Below, one piece after another: positions 1 through 8,115 of a DNA stretch of 64,000 nucleotides. Each line of letters starts with the position of its first letter. Positions within the stretch are counted from its first letter, which is position 1. The notes under the pieces were generated by a model, which worked only from the letters and a program-made list of their open reading frames with translations, made no database searches and was not told the origin of the DNA. Both the position numbers and the translations under genes were made by a program. The stretch lies in contig NZ_SCFM01000019.1 in the NCBI RefSeq assembly GCF_004138295.1, forward strand, positions 61,535 through 125,534. Reading direction: 5' to 3'. This DNA is from Ectobacillus funiculus. Its GTDB lineage: Bacteria; Bacillota; Bacilli; Bacillales; Bacillaceae_G.

Positions 1-86
1 CTTCTGGTAGTTGTCCAATGAGGTCAGGCGACTTTGTATCTGTGGAAGTAGAGAATATCGGCAGGTTATGTAATTATGTAAAATAA
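1..86 (+). CDS. C-terminal tail of a fumarylacetoacetate hydrolase (FAH) family protein, cut by the window edge
   Basis: The open frame enters from the left edge (first full codon at 3) and stops at TAA 84-86. The last residues read PMRSGDFVSVEVENIGRL followed by CNYVK. This matches the usual FAH-family C-terminus, in which a [L/M]xxGDxVxVEIExIGxLxN strand closes the fold. Members hydrolyse or decarboxylate beta-diketo acids in aromatic and related catabolism. Only 27 residues are visible, so family assignment rests on this motif alone and the substrate cannot be guessed. Confidence 0.5.
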   Translation, partial: SGSCPMRSGDFVSVEVENIGRLCNYVK

Positions 87-257
87 CAGATGTATTTTTT
101 TCTAAACTATCTGTTAATGTTGGTTATTTCTTTATTTTTATTACTCAAATTTGAGGTTAGCCAAATTCCTGGTTAACCTTTTCTATTGTGCTGTATGTAA
201 AAGCCATGATTGCTCGTAATGCAGGACGAATAGCGAGTATAAGGACTTTTAGAATAC

Positions 258-386
258 CATTATCCAATGGGAGAGGGAGGTAACATCGTAAAAAGGATTG
301 ATACTGGGGTTGACATCATAACTAAGGATAATGCTAAAGAGAGATTAAATTTCTTAAAAGATGTACTGGAATTAAAAAAGAACTGA
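258..386 (+). pseudogene. Remnant of a sugar-binding (periplasmic-binding-protein type) gene, 3' end only
   Basis: The frame ending at TGA 384-386 encodes KRIDTGVDIITKDNAKERL followed by NFLKDVLELKKN. This is nearly the same as the C-terminus of the intact binding protein at 61476-62456 (TRIDSGVDIITTDNAKEKL, EFLKTIL). Upstream bases (about 215-287) still resemble the preceding segment of that gene but no longer keep a frame. The intact paralogue has 326 residues, so about 90% is missing here. It is a decayed duplicate that keeps its terminator. No function is expected. Confidence 0.7.
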
Positions 387-419
387 GCACAGGGATACCC
401 CCGTACTCAGTTCTTTTTT
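377..419 (+). terminator. Intrinsic terminator of the decayed binding-protein gene
   Basis: AACTGAG and ACTCAGTT arms enclose a CAGGG/CCCG stem and are followed by a T-rich run. The T-run merges with the TTTA at the start of the next repeat copy. Confidence 0.75.
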
Positions 420-552
420 ACACTATAAGGTACAAAATTCCATATGAAGGCCTGATTCAATATAGCAGGACATTTTAGGAATAAAGTATAAGGGCAACTA
501 CGCCTCTGTCTTCGCCCAAGAGCAGGGTTCGCCAATCAGCGAGTTTTCTTTA
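417..552 (+). repeat. bcr1-like repeat copy 1
   Basis: Its 5' part is diverged (CACTATAAGG start), and its 3' half is intact (GGAATAAAGTATAAG, CGCCTCTGTCTTCGCCCAAG, then a near-hairpin and TTTTCTTTA). It starts inside the terminator T-tract and shares its last TTTA (549-552) with copy 2. Confidence 0.8.
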
Positions 553-686
553 CACTTTAAGAAAGCATAAATTTCTAGCTGGAGGACAATTCGACGTAGT
601 GAGAAATTTTAGGAATAAAGTATAAGTGCAACTACGCCTCTGTCTTCGCCCAAGAGCAGGGCTCGCCAATCAGCAAGTTTTCTTTA
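549..686 (+). repeat. bcr1-like repeat copy 2 (tandem with copy 1)
   Basis: Full 138-bp copy from TTTACACTTTAAGAAAG to AGTTTTCTTTA. The stem AAATTTCTAGC/GAGAAATTT is present. It lies directly upstream of the Fur box of the reductase gene. Confidence 0.92.
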
Positions 687-718
687 TTTGTGAAAATGAA
701 GGAAAAGATGTATAGTTA

Positions 719-737
719 ATTGATAATGATAATCAAT
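719..737 (+). promoter_or_regulatory. Fur box upstream of the ferredoxin-NADP reductase gene
   Basis: ATTGATAATGATAATCAAT matches the GATAATGATAATC core of the classical Fur box and has palindromic ends (ATTGAT/ATCAAT). It lies 30 bp before the start codon, so iron repression of the downstream gene is likely. B. subtilis ycgT is also reported as Fur-controlled, which fits. Confidence 0.85.
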
Positions 738-766
738 TTTATTTAGTTAATGAGGAGTGAACGGTG

Positions 767-1816
767 ATGAATCAGGAAGAGTTATTTGATGTAACTATAA
801 TTGGCGGAGGACCAGCAGGATTGTACGCTGCCTTCTACAGTGGACTAAGGGAAATGAAAACGAAGCTTATTGAATACCAGCCAAAGTTAGGCGGGAAAAT
901 ACATGTATATCCAGAAAAGATGATTTGGGATGTTGGCGGACAAACACCAATTACAGGAGCAAAATTAATTGAGCAGTTGGTAGAGCAAGGGTTAACTTTT
1001 AATCCTAATGTGGTGTTAAATGAAAAAGTAGAGTCAATCCAACGTAATGAAGAAGGTATTTTTGTACTGCGTACTGGCTCTGGACAAAAACATTTTTCTA
1101 AAACAGTGATTGTTGCTGTTGGGAGCGGAATATTAAAACCACAAAAGCTAGAGATAGAAGGCGCGGAGAGATTTGAGGTGTCTAATTTAAATTACACAGT
1201 GAAGTCTTTAAAACATTTTAAAGATAAAACTGTAATCATTTCAGGTGGAGGGAACTCTGCAATAGACTGGGCAAACGAATTAGAGCCTGTTGCAAAAAAG
1301 GTGTATATAACGTATAGAAACGATGCTTTAGCAGGTCATGAAGCACAAGTAACGCAGCTTATGAATAGTTCTGTGACGTGTTTCTTTCATACATCGATCA
1401 CGAAACTAATTGCTTCTGTTAATCACGAGGTCATTGAATGTGTTGAGCTGACAAACCATGAGACAGGAGAGACTTCGTATTTGCCAATTGAAGAAGTGAT
1501 TATTAACCATGGATATGAACGTGATACGACCTTGCTAGAAAATAGTGAATTACATATTGCAATGGTAGACGGTTATTATATTGAAGGTGATACTAATAGT
1601 GCATCTTCAGTGCCGGGCCTATATGCTGCTGGAGATATTCTGAAGCACGAAGGGAAGTTACATTTGATAGCTGGTGCTTTTCAAGATGCAGCGAATGCTG
1701 TAAACAAAGCAAAACAATTTATCCAACCAGATGCTAATAAAAATGGAGTGGTTTCTTCACATAACGAAGTCTTTAAAAAGCGTAATCGAGAACTAGTGAA
1801 ACGGATGATGAAATAA
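767..1816 (+). CDS. ycgT: Ferredoxin/flavodoxin-NADP+ oxidoreductase (thioredoxin-reductase-like type)
   Basis: The 349-residue cytosolic flavoprotein should move electrons between NADPH and ferredoxin or flavodoxin. The FAD-binding GGGPAG lies at residues 13-18, the NAD(P) site GGGNSAID at 160-167, and the second FAD motif AAGDI near residue 290. There is no CxxC redox pair, which separates this class from thioredoxin reductase. Length fits the YcgT/YumC family (about 330-350). ATG 767 is preferred (AGGAG nine bases upstream); GTG 764 is an alternative. A Fur box sits just upstream, so the protein probably serves iron-limited metabolism or heme/siderophore iron release. It is monocistronic, followed by a purine-permease remnant. 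Confidence 0.88.
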   Translation: MNQEELFDVTIIGGGPAGLYAAFYSGLREMKTKLIEYQPKLGGKIHVYPEKMIWDVGGQTPITGAKLIEQLVEQGLTFNPNVVLNEKVESIQRNEEGIFVLRTGSGQKHFSKTVIVAVGSGILKPQKLEIEGAERFEVSNLNYTVKSLKHFKDKTVIISGGGNSAIDWANELEPVAKKVYITYRNDALAGHEAQVTQLMNSSVTCFFHTSITKLIASVNHEVIECVELTNHETGETSYLPIEEVIINHGYERDTTLLENSELHIAMVDGYYIEGDTNSASSVPGLYAAGDILKHEGKLHLIAGAFQDAANAVNKAKQFIQPDANKNGVVSSHNEVFKKRNRELVKRMMK

Positions 1817-1823
1817 TCTAAAT

Positions 1824-2024
1824 CTGTTAGACGAGGCATTTCCTGCCTTTGCAGTTATTCTAACAATGCCTTTGACTTCAAGTATTGCGACAGGGATTGC
1901 GATTGGATTTATCACGTATCCAATAATCAAGCTTGTCAGCGGCAAAGGCGAAGAAGTGCGTCCTATTATTTATGTCTTCGGAGCTATTTTTGTAATACAA
2001 ATGATCTTCTTCCCGGGACATTAA
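1824..2024 (+). pseudogene. C-terminal remnant of an NCS2 (AzgA/PbuG-type) purine permease
   Basis: An open frame without a plausible start encodes FPAFAVILTMPLTSSIATGI then AIGFITYPIIKLVSGKG and VRPIIYVFGAIFVIQM. This is the end of adenine/guanine-xanthine permeases: the last two membrane segments with the MPLTxSIAxGI motif. The intact family has about 430 residues and only about 65 remain. It begins seven bases after the reductase stop codon, so a deletion or insertion joined the two. It is followed by a strong terminator, probably the permease's own. Confidence 0.75.
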
Positions 2025-2085
2025 TTGCAGGGGGAACATGTCCTACGCATAGGTAGGTTCACAATAGGTGTAAAGCCTTTATAGA

Positions 2086-2124
2086 ACAATCTCTTAAGTT
2101 TTTGCTTAGAGATTGTTTTTTTTT
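2086..2124 (+). terminator. Intrinsic terminator
   Basis: ACAATCTCT...AGAGATTGT stem with a run of nine T. It ends the reductase/permease-remnant transcript. Confidence 0.85.
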
Positions 2125-2158
2125 GCACTTGTAAGAAAGTATAAATTTTCAGCAGTCA
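2122..2158 (+). repeat. bcr1-like repeat, 5' fragment
   Basis: GCACTTGTAAGAAAGTATAA followed by ATTTTCAGC matches only the first ~35 bp of the repeat. It starts in the T-tract of the preceding terminator. Confidence 0.6.
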
Positions 2159-2189
2159 AAAGGTTTCTGTACTTTCGATTACACCCATA

Positions 2190-2606
2190 TTATACATCTG
2201 CCTGTCTCTCTATAATGATCGGGCTTCCAGTAGTATTCACATCTAATATTTCCTTTTTTAAGGTCTCATCAATCTGAACAATTTCCTCAAACGTATTTTT
2301 GTAAATTGAAATATCTTCTAGAGCCGTCGGCTGCTTAGTGATTTCAATTCGTTCTTCACTAATAGGAATTCGAATAGTCTCTGTATGTTCAGCTTGTTGA
2401 TCTAAAGATTTTGCATCAAGAATCTTTTTTTCAATTACTAGTTCTTCACGTACTACAGGAACCTCAATCCTTTTTATTTCTGTAACAACCTCTCTACGTA
2501 CAGTTATTTCCCCTGTTTGTATCCAGGTCTTAGAGATATCTAATTGTTCCTCATGAAGCTGGAGCTTTTGAACCTGATTATCCGAATCTATGCTTTGTTT
2601 TGACAT
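2190..2606 (-). CDS. DUF2382 (YsnF/AvaK-type) domain protein, short
   Basis: A 138-residue acidic, membrane-free protein consisting of one DUF2382 unit: LHEEQLDISKTWIQTGEITV, then ...VREELVIEKK, then IRIPISEERIEITK. The domain is a charged beta-rich module found in general-stress proteins such as B. subtilis YsnF; its biochemical role is unknown. GGAGGGATAA precedes the ATG by a good distance. It is a diverged paralogue of the next gene (same order of motifs) and lacks the PRC-barrel that often accompanies the domain. The intervening 180 bp contain a terminator, so the two are probably separately transcribed. A stress role is inferred only from the family. Confidence 0.8.
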   Translation of the reverse strand: MSKQSIDSDNQVQKLQLHEEQLDISKTWIQTGEITVRREVVTEIKRIEVPVVREELVIEKKILDAKSLDQQAEHTETIRIPISEERIEITKQPTALEDISIYKNTFEEIVQIDETLKKEILDVNTTGSPIIIERQADV

Positions 2607-2720
2607 ATTTATCCCTCCATAGCCTCCTTGGTGTTTCCTATATCAAATTTGTATAGAAGGAGAGTATACTTCTGTAATGATTAGTTTGTCTGAAGTATTG
2701 TAACGATACAATCGTTTTCA

Positions 2721-2750
2721 AAAAGACACCCTGGGTTTTGGGTGTCTTTT
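2721..2750 (-). terminator. Bidirectional intrinsic terminator
   Basis: AAAAGACACCC...GGGTGTCTTTT is a symmetric stem with A/T runs on both sides. It serves the DUF2382 gene at 2787-3233. Confidence 0.85.
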
Positions 2751-2786
2751 CATTCCTTATAGCTAATACTTATAAAAGGAATTAGT

Positions 2787-3233
2787 TCAATCCTTGATAA
2801 TGTGAGGGTGGCCATCCGTTTCTATATAGGCTTCTTCCCTTTTTAATGTTTCTTGTACTTGTCTGGTTTCCTCTACATCGCGCTTATAAGCTGATATTTC
2901 TTCTGTTACGACAGTGTGCTTTCCTACTTGAATGTGCTCTTCACTTACAGGTATACGAATAACTTCTTCGGAACTAATCGGTGAGTCACTTGGTTCATTA
3001 TCAACAGGTCTTCTTTCAATAACAACCTCTTCATGGGCTACAGAAACCTCAACTGTTTTTGGCTCTTCTACGATGCCTTTACTGAGGATTACTTCTCCGG
3101 CCTGGATACGATTTTTAGAAATATCAAGCTCTTCCTGATGAAGAAGAAGCTTTCCCTCGTTAACGGTATGATCTATTTTATCTATTTCGACTTCATGATC
3201 ACGCTCTTCTGATAGCCCAGTTAAGTCACTCAT
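2787..3233 (-). CDS. DUF2382 (YsnF/AvaK-type) domain protein, paralogue
   Basis: A 148-residue soluble, acidic protein with the same architecture as its neighbour: LLLHQEELDISKNRIQAGEV, VAHEEVVIERRPV, and EEVIRIPVSEEHIQVGKH. It starts with ATG behind CAGGAGGG. The two genes probably arose by tandem duplication. The family is linked to general stress and sporulating bacteria but has no defined reaction. A PRC-barrel or second DUF2382 unit is absent, so both proteins are minimal forms. Confidence 0.8.
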   Translation of the reverse strand: MSDLTGLSEERDHEVEIDKIDHTVNEGKLLLHQEELDISKNRIQAGEVILSKGIVEEPKTVEVSVAHEEVVIERRPVDNEPSDSPISSEEVIRIPVSEEHIQVGKHTVVTEEISAYKRDVEETRQVQETLKREEAYIETDGHPHIIKD

Positions 3234-3432
3234 AATTTCCCTCCTGTTATTGATGTGATGGTCCTTTCAATAATATATAGTGCTCTGTTAGGATGTACGT
3301 TATTCTCTTTGCCTTGCCCAGTTAAGGATGGGAATTAACAGCAGTACAACATGTGTATAAGTTAAACTAAAACGATTAAAAGTTAATATGCCATACTGCA
3401 CAAGGCAACAAGAGATGAGCTAAGGAGCTGCT

Positions 3433-3491
3433 TTTACACTGTGGGAAAGTATAAGTTTCCAGACGGAAGACAATTTGCCGAGTTTTCTTTA
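3433..3491 (+). repeat. bcr1-like repeat, internally deleted copy
   Basis: Starts TTTACACTGTGGGAAAGTAT, runs to CAATTTGCCGAG and jumps straight to the TTTTCTTTA end. About 80 bp of the middle are missing. Its terminal TTTA is shared with the next deleted copy. Confidence 0.65.
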
Positions 3492-3538
3492 CAAGATAAG
3501 AAAGTATAACTTTTCGGGGCCTTGTCCGCTTTTCTTTA
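3488..3538 (+). repeat. bcr1-like repeat, internally deleted copy ending on the tcyC stop codon
   Basis: TTTACAAGATAAGAAAGTAT at the start and TTTTCTTTA at the end, only 51 bp. The last three bases (3536-3538, TTA) are the TAA stop of tcyC on the other strand. From 3239 to 3432 I see nothing else. Confidence 0.65.
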
Positions 3539-4282
3539 TCGCATATTCACTTTATTTAAAAATTGTAGGGTTCTTGTGTTTGTTGTGTTTGTAAAGAATT
3601 CCTCAGGAGTTCCTTGTTCAATGATCATTCCTTGATCCATGAAAATGATCTGGTCTGCAACCTCGCGGGCAAATCCCATTTCATGTGTAACAACGACCAT
3701 CGTCATCCCATCCATTGCTAAATCCTTCATCACCCTCAATACTTCTCCGACAAGCTCAGGGTCAAGAGCTGAGGTAGGCTCATCAAACAGCAGAATCTTA
3801 GGGTCCATCGCCATAGCGCGTGCAATGCCGACGCGTTGTTGTTGACCGCCTGAAAGCTGATGAGGATACATATTAGCCTTATCTTTTAAACCAACCTTAT
3901 CTAACAGAGTTAGGGCCTTTTGACGGGCCTCTTCTTTTGAACGTCTAAGCACAATAACTTGTCCTTCCATTACATTTTCTAATGCTGTTAAATGTGGAAA
4001 GAGGTTATAGCCTTGAAACACCATTCCAGTTTGTTGCCGGAAAGATGTAATGGTTGTATGCTTGAGCTTTGCTGTTTTGGAAAATTCGATTGATTGCTTA
4101 TCGAGTGTGATTTTTCCTTGCTCGGGTAACTCTAATAAATTTAGGCAGCGAAGTAATGTTGTTTTTCCAGAGCCAGATGGACCGATAATAACAGCGGTTG
4201 TTCCTTTTTCAATAGTGAGATCAATTCCTTTTAATACTTCTAGTCCGTGAAAATGTTTGTGCATTCCTTGAATTGTAATCAT
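3536..4282 (-). CDS. tcyC: L-cystine ABC transporter, ATP-binding protein
   Basis: A 248-residue ABC ATPase of the polar amino acid class, cytoplasmic. Walker A GPSGSGKT is at residues 34-41, signature LSGGQQQR at 143-150, Walker B with ILLFDEP at 163-169 and a switch histidine in VVTHEMGF. It is the last gene of tcyA-tcyB-tcyC, with 12 bp between tcyB and this gene. AAGGAGGGG precedes ATG. Its partners identify it; the ATPase alone could equally be GlnQ-like. The TAA stop codon is formed by the terminal TTA of an inserted repeat fragment. Confidence 0.9.
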   Translation of the reverse strand: MITIQGMHKHFHGLEVLKGIDLTIEKGTTAVIIGPSGSGKTTLLRCLNLLELPEQGKITLDKQSIEFSKTAKLKHTTITSFRQQTGMVFQGYNLFPHLTALENVMEGQVIVLRRSKEEARQKALTLLDKVGLKDKANMYPHQLSGGQQQRVGIARAMAMDPKILLFDEPTSALDPELVGEVLRVMKDLAMDGMTMVVVTHEMGFAREVADQIIFMDQGMIIEQGTPEEFFTNTTNTRTLQFLNKVNMR

Positions 4283-4294
4283 ACGTGCCCCTCC

Positions 4295-4981
4295 TTATTT
4301 CGCCACACTACGCTCAAATCGATTTTCAAGCAGCGTTTGTAGATAGGAAAGCACCGTGCTAAAAAGTAAATAAATGAATGCGACTTCAATATATAGCCAT
4401 AATGGTTCATATGTAGCTGCGGCAATTTGCTGCCCTTTCTGGAACAATTCTGTAACTGTAATGGTGGCAGCTAGAGATGTATCCTTCACCAGACTGATAA
4501 AGGAGTTTCCTAATGGCGGAATTGAGACACGTATCGCCTGTGGAAGAATAATACGCCGCATTGCCTGCCTTTTTGTCATGCCAATGGAATAGGCAGCTTC
4601 CCATTGCCCCTTTGGAATGGATAGAATGGCTGCACGAATAATCTCTGAACTATATGCCCCTTTATTTAAGGTAAACCCTATTACCGCCGCTGAAAATGGA
4701 TCGAGTGTAATACCAATGCTGGGCAAACCATAAAACAGAATAAAAATCTGTACCAATAAAGGAGTGCCACGGAAAATCCAAACATAAAACTTTGCGATGG
4801 CGACAAGCAGCTTAAAGCTTGATAAACGGGCAATCGCAATAAAAAAGGCCAATATAATCCCCAAAACAAAGGTGATTAACGTTAACGGAATTGTAAAATA
4901 CAAGCCTGCCTTTAAAATAGGGAAAAAGGAATCGCTAAGGATTCCTATAATTCGTTCTGTACGTTCAGTATCTAACATCAT
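4295..4981 (-). CDS. tcyB: L-cystine ABC transporter, permease
   Basis: A 228-residue membrane protein with about five helices and the HisM-type fold. The EAA loop reads EAAYSIGMTKRQAMRRIILP at about residues 133-152 and contacts the TcyC ATPase. The N-terminal segment with TLITFVLGIILAFFIAIARL is the first helix region. It lies 12 bp after tcyA and 12 bp before tcyC. Two consecutive ATGs (4981, 4978) are possible starts. The family imports cystine, with cystathionine and related compounds in some members. Confidence 0.88.
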   Translation of the reverse strand: MMLDTERTERIIGILSDSFFPILKAGLYFTIPLTLITFVLGIILAFFIAIARLSSFKLLVAIAKFYVWIFRGTPLLVQIFILFYGLPSIGITLDPFSAAVIGFTLNKGAYSSEIIRAAILSIPKGQWEAAYSIGMTKRQAMRRIILPQAIRVSIPPLGNSFISLVKDTSLAATITVTELFQKGQQIAAATYEPLWLYIEVAFIYLLFSTVLSYLQTLLENRFERSVAK

Positions 4982-4993
4982 TTACTCAAGTCC

Positions 4994-5788
4994 TTACTTC
5001 GATACATCTGTACCGAACCATTTTTCAGAAATCTTTAAGTATGTGCCATCTTTTTTCATATCGGCAAGAGCCTTGTTTACTTTATTCACAAGCTCACCGC
5101 TGTCCTTACGGAACAAGAAGGCATTGCTTGTTACATTAGACTCTTCATACACTTTTTTAATAGGTAAATCAGGGCGCTGCTTTTTCAAATCCAGGTAGGA
5201 AAGGCTGTCATTAATTGTTGCATCAATACGGCCAGAAGTAATTAAATCGACAGCTTGGTTAAACCCCTCTACTACTGTATTTGTAGCACCATGCTCTTCC
5301 GCAATTTTGCGATAGTTACTATCTAATGATTGCCCCACCTTTTTCCCTTTTAAATCATCGAGGGTCTTAATATCATTATTATTTTCCCCAACGATCAATA
5401 CAGCTTTGGATACAATGTAGGGGTCTGACATATCATATTTTTCTAAGCGCTCTGGACGGACCGCTACTTCATTGGCAACCATATCATAGCGCTTTGCATC
5501 AAGGCCGGCAATCATTCCATCCCATTTTGTTTCAACAAACTTCGGTTTAATATTTAAACGCTTGAATACTTCCTGTGCGACTTCAATATCAAATCCTGTT
5601 AAGTTTCCAGATGCGTCATGGAATGTAAACGGTGAATACGTGCCTTCTGTGCCAATCGTAATTTCACCTTTGTCTTTAATTTGTTCGTATAGCGTTTTAT
5701 TGTTCGCTGTGTCTTCCTTTTTTGTACCACAAGCGGTTAGGAAGAGGGTCAAACATACAATGAGAAAAAAAGCTGATGTTTTTTTCAT
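4994..5788 (-). CDS. tcyA: L-cystine ABC transporter, substrate-binding lipoprotein
   Basis: A 264-residue solute-binding protein of family 3. The signal peptide ends in lipobox LTAC (Cys20), so it should be anchored to the outer face of the membrane. The GTEGTYSPFTFHDASG region and the C-terminal KISEKWFGTDVSK closely match B. subtilis TcyA, which ends KISKKWFGEDVSK (recalled, not searched). AAAGGAGAT precedes ATG. It is the first gene of the operon. Upstream of the start I see no T-box or S-box. Confidence 0.9.
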   Translation of the reverse strand: MKKTSAFFLIVCLTLFLTACGTKKEDTANNKTLYEQIKDKGEITIGTEGTYSPFTFHDASGNLTGFDIEVAQEVFKRLNIKPKFVETKWDGMIAGLDAKRYDMVANEVAVRPERLEKYDMSDPYIVSKAVLIVGENNNDIKTLDDLKGKKVGQSLDSNYRKIAEEHGATNTVVEGFNQAVDLITSGRIDATINDSLSYLDLKKQRPDLPIKKVYEESNVTSNAFLFRKDSGELVNKVNKALADMKKDGTYLKISEKWFGTDVSK

Positions 5789-6027
5789 GCTGTAATCTCC
5801 TTTACGTATATAGATTGTATTTGAAAATAACCTTTCTCAGAATAGTTTATCGATATAACAAAGTCAATTAGAAGGTCCTGACTTTCCATACAGGATAATT
5901 CCTTAGTTTATAAACCTTAGGAGGATTATTTCAACTTCAAAAAGGAAGAAAAAGGACCTCTTTTATATAATTTTCCCACCTTTGATTATAATTATTTAAA
6001 TGAGAGAAAGAAGAAATGGCTTTTTCC
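5789..6027. other. Intergenic region between tcyA and the Dabb gene
   Basis: AT-rich region that must hold the tcyABC promoter. A pair AAGGTCC (about 5873) / GGACCT (about 5956) could pair over 80 bases, but I cannot assign it to any known riboswitch. No ORF with a ribosome site is seen. Confidence 0.4.
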
Positions 6028-6122
6028 GTTTTAAGGAGTGTATATATTTCTAGCTGAGAGATGATTTAATGCAGTTACACCTCTGTTTTTGCTCAAGAGC
6101 TTTTCAATTAGCGGGTTTCTTT
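6028..6122 (+). repeat. bcr1-like repeat, degenerate copy
   Basis: TTTTAAGGAGTGTATATATT, then TTTCTAGCTGAGAG, then ACACCTCTGTTTTTGCTCAA and GCGGGTTTCTTT. The centre is shortened and the terminal hairpin is broken, so this is an old copy. Confidence 0.65.
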
Positions 6123-6236
6123 GTTGGAGATATGGATACAGTAGGGAAATATTATAGCCTTTCACAAAAGTTGTGATTCGGTTCCATTCAAGTTAGAATA
6201 CATAAGGAAAGATTGAGATGGAAAAGAGGATAGCAA

Positions 6237-6533
6237 ATGATAGATCATATTATTTTTATTAAATTCGCAGAGACAACAACGAAGGACCAATTGCAGGAAG
6301 TTGTAAACCGTTTTAAGGCATTAAGACCTCACCTTACAGGAATTGTTGATATTCAAGCAGGGATTAATTTTGCAGAGAAAAGTAAGGCGGATTATCAAGT
6401 GGTACTTTCAGTTCGATTTGAAGATCAAGCAGCACTTGAAGCATATGTTTCCAATTCAGAGCACCAAGCTGTTGCTGCTTATATCCGGGAGGTAGGCCGG
6501 GTAGATAGCATTGTTGTGGATATTGAGGTTTAG
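6237..6533 (+). CDS. Dabb (stress-responsive A/B barrel) domain protein
   Basis: A 98-residue soluble protein built of one ferredoxin-like dimeric alpha-beta barrel. Typical features are the opening IDHIIFIKF strand, LRPHLTGIVDIQAGINF, and YQVVLSVRFEDQAALEAY then HQAVAAYIRE. Family members are homodimers; plant relatives are stress-induced and bacterial ones have no agreed reaction. It starts at ATG behind AGAGGAT and is monocistronic, followed by a terminator. Confidence 0.85.
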   Translation: MIDHIIFIKFAETTTKDQLQEVVNRFKALRPHLTGIVDIQAGINFAEKSKADYQVVLSVRFEDQAALEAYVSNSEHQAVAAYIREVGRVDSIVVDIEV

Positions 6534-6548
6534 ATTTTTATTCCGTTG

Positions 6549-6583
6549 AGACCTAACAACCTATTTTGTTAGGTCTTTAACTA
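6549..6583 (+). terminator. Intrinsic terminator after the Dabb gene
   Basis: GACCTAACAA...TTGTTAGGTC stem followed by TTTAACT. Between here and 6810 I see only an AT-rich presumed promoter region for the polysaccharide locus. Confidence 0.75.
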
Positions 6584-6831
6584 TTTCTCCACTTAGTGAG
6601 AGATCAAGGGGAATTGAAAATATAGTAAAGAATTATTAAGGGTATTGCAGAACATACAAAGGAAACAATTACGCAGCATATAACAGCTGCTGACAAGTTT
6701 TGATATACATTAGGATAAAACTTATAATAAAATGATTGAGTGGATTTTGAGGGAATATCAGGTTTATAAGAAGCAGCAATTTGCAGCTGCGGTGTAGGAA
6801 CATTTAGAAGAGGAGTATATGTGCTGCCATT

Positions 6832-8085
6832 ATGTCTACAAAAAAAAGATTAATTACTAATTTTTTGTCATTAGCCAGTGTACAAGGATTGAATTTTATT
6901 CTTCCCTTGCTTACTTTGCCTTATCTTACTACCGTGTTAGGACCGAGCAAGTTTGGTTTGATTAGCTGGGCACAGGCCTTTATTCAATATTTCATTCAGT
7001 TTACTGATTATGGTTTCAACCTTGTTGCAACAAAGGATGTATCATTAGCGAGAGAGGATAAGCGAAGACTTTCGGTTATTTTTTCAACAGTTATGCTTGT
7101 ACGGACGGTATTACTATTAATTAGCTTCCTTGTTCTACTTATTATTGTGTATACAATACCTAAATTTCAAGGTGACAGCCTTGTTTACGTGCTAACCTTT
7201 GGGATGGTAATTGGAAATGTGCTGTTCCCAGTATGGTTTTTCCAGGGGATTGAGCATATGAAGATTATTTCCATTTTAAATGTTATATCTAAGCTTGTTT
7301 TTACAGTTGGTATCTTTGTGTTTGTGAAGGGGCCGTCGCAGTTTCTATATGTGCCATTGTTGAACTCACTTGGTTATATTGCCATTGGCATTGTGTCCTT
7401 ATACTTGATTCTGTTTCGTTATAAGGTACAGCTGGTAAAACCATCTAAGGATGACATTATGTATCAGCTCAAGGAAGGCTGGCATATTTTTGTCTCTAAT
7501 ATTGTGACGAGCTTATATACAACTAGTAATGTATTTATTTTAGGATTTTTCGCGAGCAACACGATCGTTGGGTATTATGCGAGTGCGGAGAAAATCGTAA
7601 AGGCAATTTCTAGTGTCATTGCACCGCTTATTCAAACTGTGTATCCGTTTCTAAGCCGTGCGCTGCAGGATTCAAGAGAAAGAACGATGTGGATACTGAA
7701 TCGGATTTTTATTCTTGTTACGGTAACTATGGGGATTCTTTCTCTTTTAGTAGGATTAAGTACAGAGACTCTTGTGCATTTTTTGAGTCCTAAGTATGAG
7801 CCAACAATCCCATTGCTGAAAATTTTATCGGTTTTTCCATTGATTCTAGGCTGGGCAAATGTATTTGGAATTTTAACGATGATTAACCTAGATTACAAAA
7901 AGGAATTATCACGTATTTATATTGCGGGAAGTATCTTGAGCATTATTCTAATGGTTCTCCTTATCCCAACCTTTAAGGAATATGGAACAGCCTGGAATGC
8001 GGTGCTTACAGAAGGATTTGTTACCCTGTTGATGATGATTTTCCTTTGGCGTAAAGGGATTCATATTTGGAAGTGGAGAAGATAA
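6832..8085 (+). CDS. Polysaccharide flippase (Wzx/RfbX family)
   Basis: A 417-residue integral membrane protein with 12-14 predicted helices and the MOP-superfamily N-terminus (LSLASVQGLNFILPLLTLPY). It should move lipid-linked repeat units across the membrane for assembly of a rhamnose-containing wall or capsular polysaccharide. The start ATG 6832 lies 16 bases from an AGGAG, which is longer than usual; no better in-frame start is visible. It heads the polysaccharide locus, 30 bp before a glycosyltransferase. Confidence 0.88.
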   Translation: MSTKKRLITNFLSLASVQGLNFILPLLTLPYLTTVLGPSKFGLISWAQAFIQYFIQFTDYGFNLVATKDVSLAREDKRRLSVIFSTVMLVRTVLLLISFLVLLIIVYTIPKFQGDSLVYVLTFGMVIGNVLFPVWFFQGIEHMKIISILNVISKLVFTVGIFVFVKGPSQFLYVPLLNSLGYIAIGIVSLYLILFRYKVQLVKPSKDDIMYQLKEGWHIFVSNIVTSLYTTSNVFILGFFASNTIVGYYASAEKIVKAISSVIAPLIQTVYPFLSRALQDSRERTMWILNRIFILVTVTMGILSLLVGLSTETLVHFLSPKYEPTIPLLKILSVFPLILGWANVFGILTMINLDYKKELSRIYIAGSILSIILMVLLIPTFKEYGTAWNAVLTEGFVTLLMMIFLWRKGIHIWKWRR

Positions 8086-8115
8086 ATTCATGTTGTATAG
8101 AGAGGGTTTTCGACG

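Noticed and set aside
5860..5980. S-box, T-box or cysteine riboswitch upstream of tcyA
   Set aside because: No conserved core (for example GGGTGG T-box or S-box GAGGGA) is seen. Only a weak distant pairing of AAGGTCC/GGACCT exists.
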